From NCBI GenBank assembly GCA_964465385.1, contig CAYXIM010000083.1, forward strand, positions 1 to 6,356: 6,356 nucleotides of DNA. Reading direction: 5' to 3'. Of this stretch, positions 3,587 to 6,356 are shown one piece after another (the first letter of the stretch is position 1; the number at the start of each line of letters is the position of its first letter). Under the pieces are notes generated by a model. That model ran no database searches, was not told where the DNA came from, and worked only from the letters and a program-made list of their open reading frames with translations. The DNA is from JAAYBY01 sp964465385 (GTDB lineage: Bacteria > Bacillota > Clostridia > Saccharofermentanales > UBA5734). The position numbers and the translations under genes are program-made.

Positions 3587-6356
3587 CTATCCCAGTTCCT
3601 CTTGTTCGGCCCGTTTGAAGTAAAGCTTGATGCTGATAAAGATGGCCATGAGCGAGAAGGTCACAAGGGCAAGCACTTTCCTGGCCAGATCGTCACCTTC
3701 TCCCGTTTTGGGGACATCGATGTCTGCGTCACCCACATCGTTTCGGGTGTTGATGAAGCTGGCAGTGTGCGAGAGCTTGTCCACGGTAACCTGGCCTGTT
3801 GCCCCTTGGGCCGTCACGTCAAATACCACGAGTGTTTCTTCAGTGACGGTGTAGTCGGTGCCCAGAGGCAGGCCGCTGATGGTGATGCCCTGGCCGTGTT
3901 TAAGCGTGATGGTGTCACCACTCTTGAGGCTGCCACCCGCCAGGCCCTGGCCCGTGTAAGCATAGCTGCGGGTATCTTCTTTGCCGCCTTGCTTCAAGGT
4001 CACAACAAAGGCGAAGGCCCGGTCTTGATCGCCTGCGATGCCATCAACGGTCTTGCTGATGGTCAAATCGCCCTGATACCTGGCGTTGGTAAAGGAGGCC
4101 AGGTGGTTGGTTTCGCGCTTGATCTGACCGGTTGCATCGACTGCTGTCGTGATATAGCCGTCCTGGTTGGCTTCGATTTCAACGACCGTATAGCTTGTGC
4201 CTTCCAGCAGGCGCTGGATGGTGATGCGCTGGCCGTGCTTAAGTGCGATGACTTCACCGCTCTTGAGGCTGCCATCTTCTACGCCTGTGCCCACATACTG
4301 GTAGACCGTGGGATCTTCTTCACCGTTTTGTGTCAAGGTGACGACAAAGGAGAAGGCCTTGTCTTTGTCCGCCGCATTGCCTTCAACCGTCTTTTTCAGG
4401 GTCAGCTGGCCGATGTTTCGGCTGTTGGTGAAGAGAGCCAGGTGTTCGGTATCGCGCACGATGCGCCCGGAAGCACTGTCCACAGAGGTCACGTATCCGT
4501 CCTGATCGGCTTCCACTTCTTCGACCGTGTAGGCCGTTCCTTCTAGCAAACCCTCCAGGGTGATACGCTGGCCGTGCTTGAGTTCGATGGTGTCTCCACC
4601 GCCCGAAAGAGTTCCGTCTTCCACACCGTCTCCGATGTAAGCGTAGCTGTCGCCTGCTTCACCGATGGTGACCAGGAAGCTAAAGACCTGGTCCTTGTCT
4701 CCGTCGTTGCCATCCACGATTTTCTTGATGGTCAACTGGCCCACGTTTCGGCTGTTGGTGAAAGATGCCGTGTGAGCTTTGCCGGCATCAACGGTTCCTT
4801 CTTCTCCTTCAGCCGTGGTGATATAACCATCGGTATCGGCATCCAGTTCTTCCACCTCATAGCTGGTTTCAGCCGGTATGCCCACCAACGTGAGGCTCTG
4901 GCCGTGCATGAGGGTAAAGATAAAGGGTTCTCCGCTGGCTATTGTGCCATCCGGCACGCCCTCACCGATGAAGGTGTATTCTGAAGGTCCAGCAACTCCT
5001 GCTGGATGGGTCAAGGTCACCTGAAAAGTAAACGGCTTGTCTTCGTCGCCACCATTCCCATCAACCGTCTTGCGGACGGTAAGGCTACCAGGTGCCTGAT
5101 TGACAAAGTCTACCTGAGCACTATCTTCTGTTACGATCTCTCCCGTTGTATTTGATCCCGTGCTGATATATCCTTCGCTTGAATAATCTGATTCGCCAAT
5201 AGAGTATTGTGTTCCTTCTGGGAGGCCAACAATGGTCGCATGCTCACCATGCTTAAGCGCAATGATGCCGCCATCGTTCACGTATCCAGCAAAAGTGTCA
5301 TTTAAAAGATATTCGAATCCGCCCTCATGAGGTGGCGTAACCGCTGTTTGCAGGTTAATTTGGAATTCAAAAACTTTGTCTTCATCAATCGATTCTCCGA
5401 CCACTGTTTTAGAGATTATCAATTCGCCGGGTTTATTTCTTGTGTTGGTAAAAACAGCCGATTGTGTTTCCTGTTTGACAATGGTGCCCTCAGCTCCGAT
5501 GCTTGAGTTCNNNNNNNNNNCCTTCGCCTAAATGGTGTTTGGCTTCTTCGATTATATACCCTGCACCATCAGGCAGACCAACGATGGTGATGCTCTGCCC
5601 GCCTTGTAAATAGACTTTCCCCGAGCCATTTGTGATCACGCCGGTCGGCACGCCATCGCCTGTATAAACATATTCCGAATCTTCCGGAACTCCTGTCAGT
5701 GTGATGGTAAATTCAAATGTTTTTCCCGTTTCAGCAGCAGTCCCTTCAACCTCTTTTCGAAGGCTCAGTTGCCCGACAGGATCATCTTCTTTAAAGTTGA
5801 CCACATCAACAACGTGGGGGCTTTCGCCTGTTCTGCCATCAATACGTGCGCGAATAACATTTTTATCAATTTCTTCAACATAAATTTCTTCAACAATTAC
5901 CAGATGAACGGTCTCATCTTTCAGGTAACCTGCTGGCGGAGTCTTTTCGATTAAGCGGTATTCTCCCAACGGCAGTGCCATCATTCGCAGGGTGCCGTTC
6001 TCATCTGTTGTCGCTTCGCGGATAATGGTATCCTCGTCTTTTGCATAGAGGACAAACGTCGCTCCTGAGAGTGGTGTCCCCTGATAGCTTTTCTTATGCA
6101 ACTCAATCCAACCGGTTCTTTGCATGGTAGCGTTGCCGTGAGATGCCTGAACTTGAAAAGGTGCGTTTGTGTCAAGAGAGTCCTCATCCTCTCGCAACAA
6201 GGTCACCGTATTTTTAACTTCCTTGTTCATAGTCTTTGTAACATCTGTCAGATAGGTTATCCGGTAAGCTTTTTGGGCATTAGGAATGTCAAAATACAAG
6301 GTTCGATCCGCATTGTCATACCACAAATTGCGGTCTGCTCCTTCTTGAATCAGTGT
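3587..6356 (-). CDS. Sortase-anchored repeat adhesin, C-terminal part (5' end outside the window; interrupted by an assembly gap)
   Basis: About 920 residues are visible. The start, signal peptide and ligand-binding head lie beyond 6356, where the frame is still open. Order from the N-terminal side: a beta-rich segment resembling the end of an adhesin or fimbrial isopeptide domain (6123-6356), one SpaA/Cna_B domain (5793-6113), six tandem repeats (3740-5774), VPKTG (3701-3715), a membrane helix, and the tail KRAEQEELG. The protein should be exported by Sec, joined to peptidoglycan or a pilus by a sortase, and hold its N-terminal head away from the wall on a stiff stalk. Ten Ns at 5511-5520 shift the apparent frame, but repeat 1 resumes in the other frame directly after the gap, so this is one gene and not two. 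TTG codons at 5422 and 6326 can look like starts but are internal. No sortase gene is in view. GC falls upstream of about 5090. Confidence 0.9.
3620..3715 (-). other. Cell-wall sorting signal: VPKTG, membrane helix and basic tail
   Basis: VPKTGE (cleavage expected between T and G) is a variant of LPXTG. A short acidic and charged linker (GDDLARK) follows, then about 19 hydrophobic residues (roughly VLALVTFSLMAIFISIKLY), then KR and the end of the protein. This three-part layout is diagnostic of a sortase substrate. The helix occupies about 3620-3676. Confidence 0.93.
3740..5774 (-). repeat. Six tandem beta-sandwich repeats (DUF5979/DUF7601-like, Cna_B-type)
   Basis: Units in protein order: R1 5435-5774 (holds the N gap), R2 5093-5428, R3 4745-5089, R4 4415-4741, R5 4079-4411, R6 3740-4072. 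Each is about 109-116 residues with the pattern GxLTxxKxVxG, DKDxxFxFxVTL, YxYxGxGVxDGxLxSG, LKHGQxITI, GLxxGTxYTVxE, GYxT, and FTNxRN at the end. The period of the LKHGQ-encoding segment in DNA is 339, 339, 330, 345 and about 355 bp from R6 to R1. R4 and R5 are very close (27 of 30 bases identical at 4560-4589 and 4221-4250), while R1 and R2 have diverged most; R2 lacks the usual GxGV turn. The family name is from memory of the motif pattern; the repeat structure is directly visible. Confidence 0.9.
5511..5520. other. Assembly gap (ten Ns) inside repeat 1
   Basis: The frame entering the gap ends EEAKHHLGE, and the frame leaving it starts NSSIGAEGTIVKQE. By comparison with other units (e.g. 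SDYSSEGYISTGSNTTGEIV in R2), about three residues plus the ending of a Gly codon are missing. Joining the frames needs a gap length divisible by 3, for example 9, so the ten Ns are a placeholder length and not evidence of a frameshift. Confidence 0.85.
5793..6113 (-). other. SpaA/Cna_B-type (prealbumin-like) domain of the adhesin
   Basis: Encodes IELHKK...GTPLSGATFVLY...TTDENGTLRMMALPLGEYRLIEKTPPAGY...VVNF, the classic SpaA/Cna_B pattern. The likely isopeptide residues are the first Lys of HKK, the Glu of YRLIEKTPP and the Asn of VVNF. Such domains form stalk segments of Gram-positive pili and adhesins. The stretch between PAGYLKD and VVNF is somewhat long and charged (EEIYVEEIDKN). Confidence 0.9.
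6123..6356 (-). other. End of an upstream adhesin-type domain plus linker (partial)
   Basis: The visible residues include LYFDIPNAQKAYRITYLTDV and, after TKTMNK, the stretch EVKNTVTLL, then a polar linker. A final strand of the form YxITYxT...NTxTL is common at the ends of collagen-binding-like and fimbrial isopeptide domains of Gram-positive surface proteins. The domain is cut by the window edge, so the family cannot be assigned with certainty. Confidence 0.5.

Noticed and set aside
3602..4546. Long plus-strand open frame (314 codons) opposite the adhesin repeats
   Set aside because: It is an antisense shadow: the minus strand encodes clear, conserved repeat domains, and the plus-strand translation repeats with the same period without any recognisable domain.
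5422..5490. A separate gene start (TTG near 5422) and a gene end (stop at 5490), implying two surface-protein genes
   Set aside because: Repeat sequence continues upstream of 5422 without interruption up to the N-run. The stop at 5490 is in the wrong frame only because of the arbitrary ten-N gap.
3740..5774. CRISPR or non-coding DNA repeat array suggested by regular spacing
   Set aside because: The period is 330-355 bp and the conservation follows codons for a protein domain, so these are protein repeats.

Overview
The window is 6.4 kb of moderately GC-rich DNA (lines I counted by eye are about 55-58% GC in most places) that looks like part of the chromosome of a Gram-positive, Firmicutes-like bacterium, probably an anaerobe of the Clostridia. 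The main evidence is a large surface protein ending in a sortase sorting signal (VPKTG, membrane helix, basic tail). A uroporphyrinogen-decarboxylase-fold methyltransferase of a kind common in anaerobes also fits. The genus cannot be named. A run of ten Ns at 5511-5520 shows this is a draft assembly or scaffold.

Layout: positions 1-2294 hold a minus-strand operon read right to left: a MoxR-type AAA+ ATPase, a DUF58 membrane protein, and the first 67 codons of a membrane protein whose place in the operon suggests a transglutaminase-like protein. Each junction is an ATGA stop/start overlap. Positions 2295-2480 are a divergent intergenic region carrying the promoters for this operon and for the next gene. 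Positions 2481-3482 (+) encode a UroD/MtaA-family protein that keeps the His-x-Cys...Cys zinc motif of cobalamin-dependent methyltransferases, so it is unlikely to be a true haem-pathway UroD. Positions 3483-3586 are a convergent intergenic region with one strong hairpin that can terminate transcription from both sides.

Positions 3587-6356 (-) are the 3' part of one very large cell-wall-anchored adhesin. From N to C terminus, the visible part (about 920 residues) holds the end of an adhesin-like domain, one SpaA/Cna_B domain, six tandem roughly 110-residue beta-sandwich repeats, the VPKTG signal, a membrane helix and a charged tail. The N-run splits it into two apparent reading frames, but the repeat continues across the gap. 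Each repeat keeps a Lys/Glu/Asn set at the positions expected for self-forming isopeptide bonds. GC content drops from about 55-58% to about 40-45% at the junction between repeats 2 and 3, so the gene looks mosaic.

The MoxR/DUF58/transglutaminase-like genes probably act together at the membrane or envelope. The UroD-like gene and the adhesin are separate transcription units with no evident functional link to them. I found no RNA gene, CRISPR array or mobile element, and no convincing new multi-gene system. The most notable items are the mosaic, gap-interrupted adhesin and the orphan methyltransferase.
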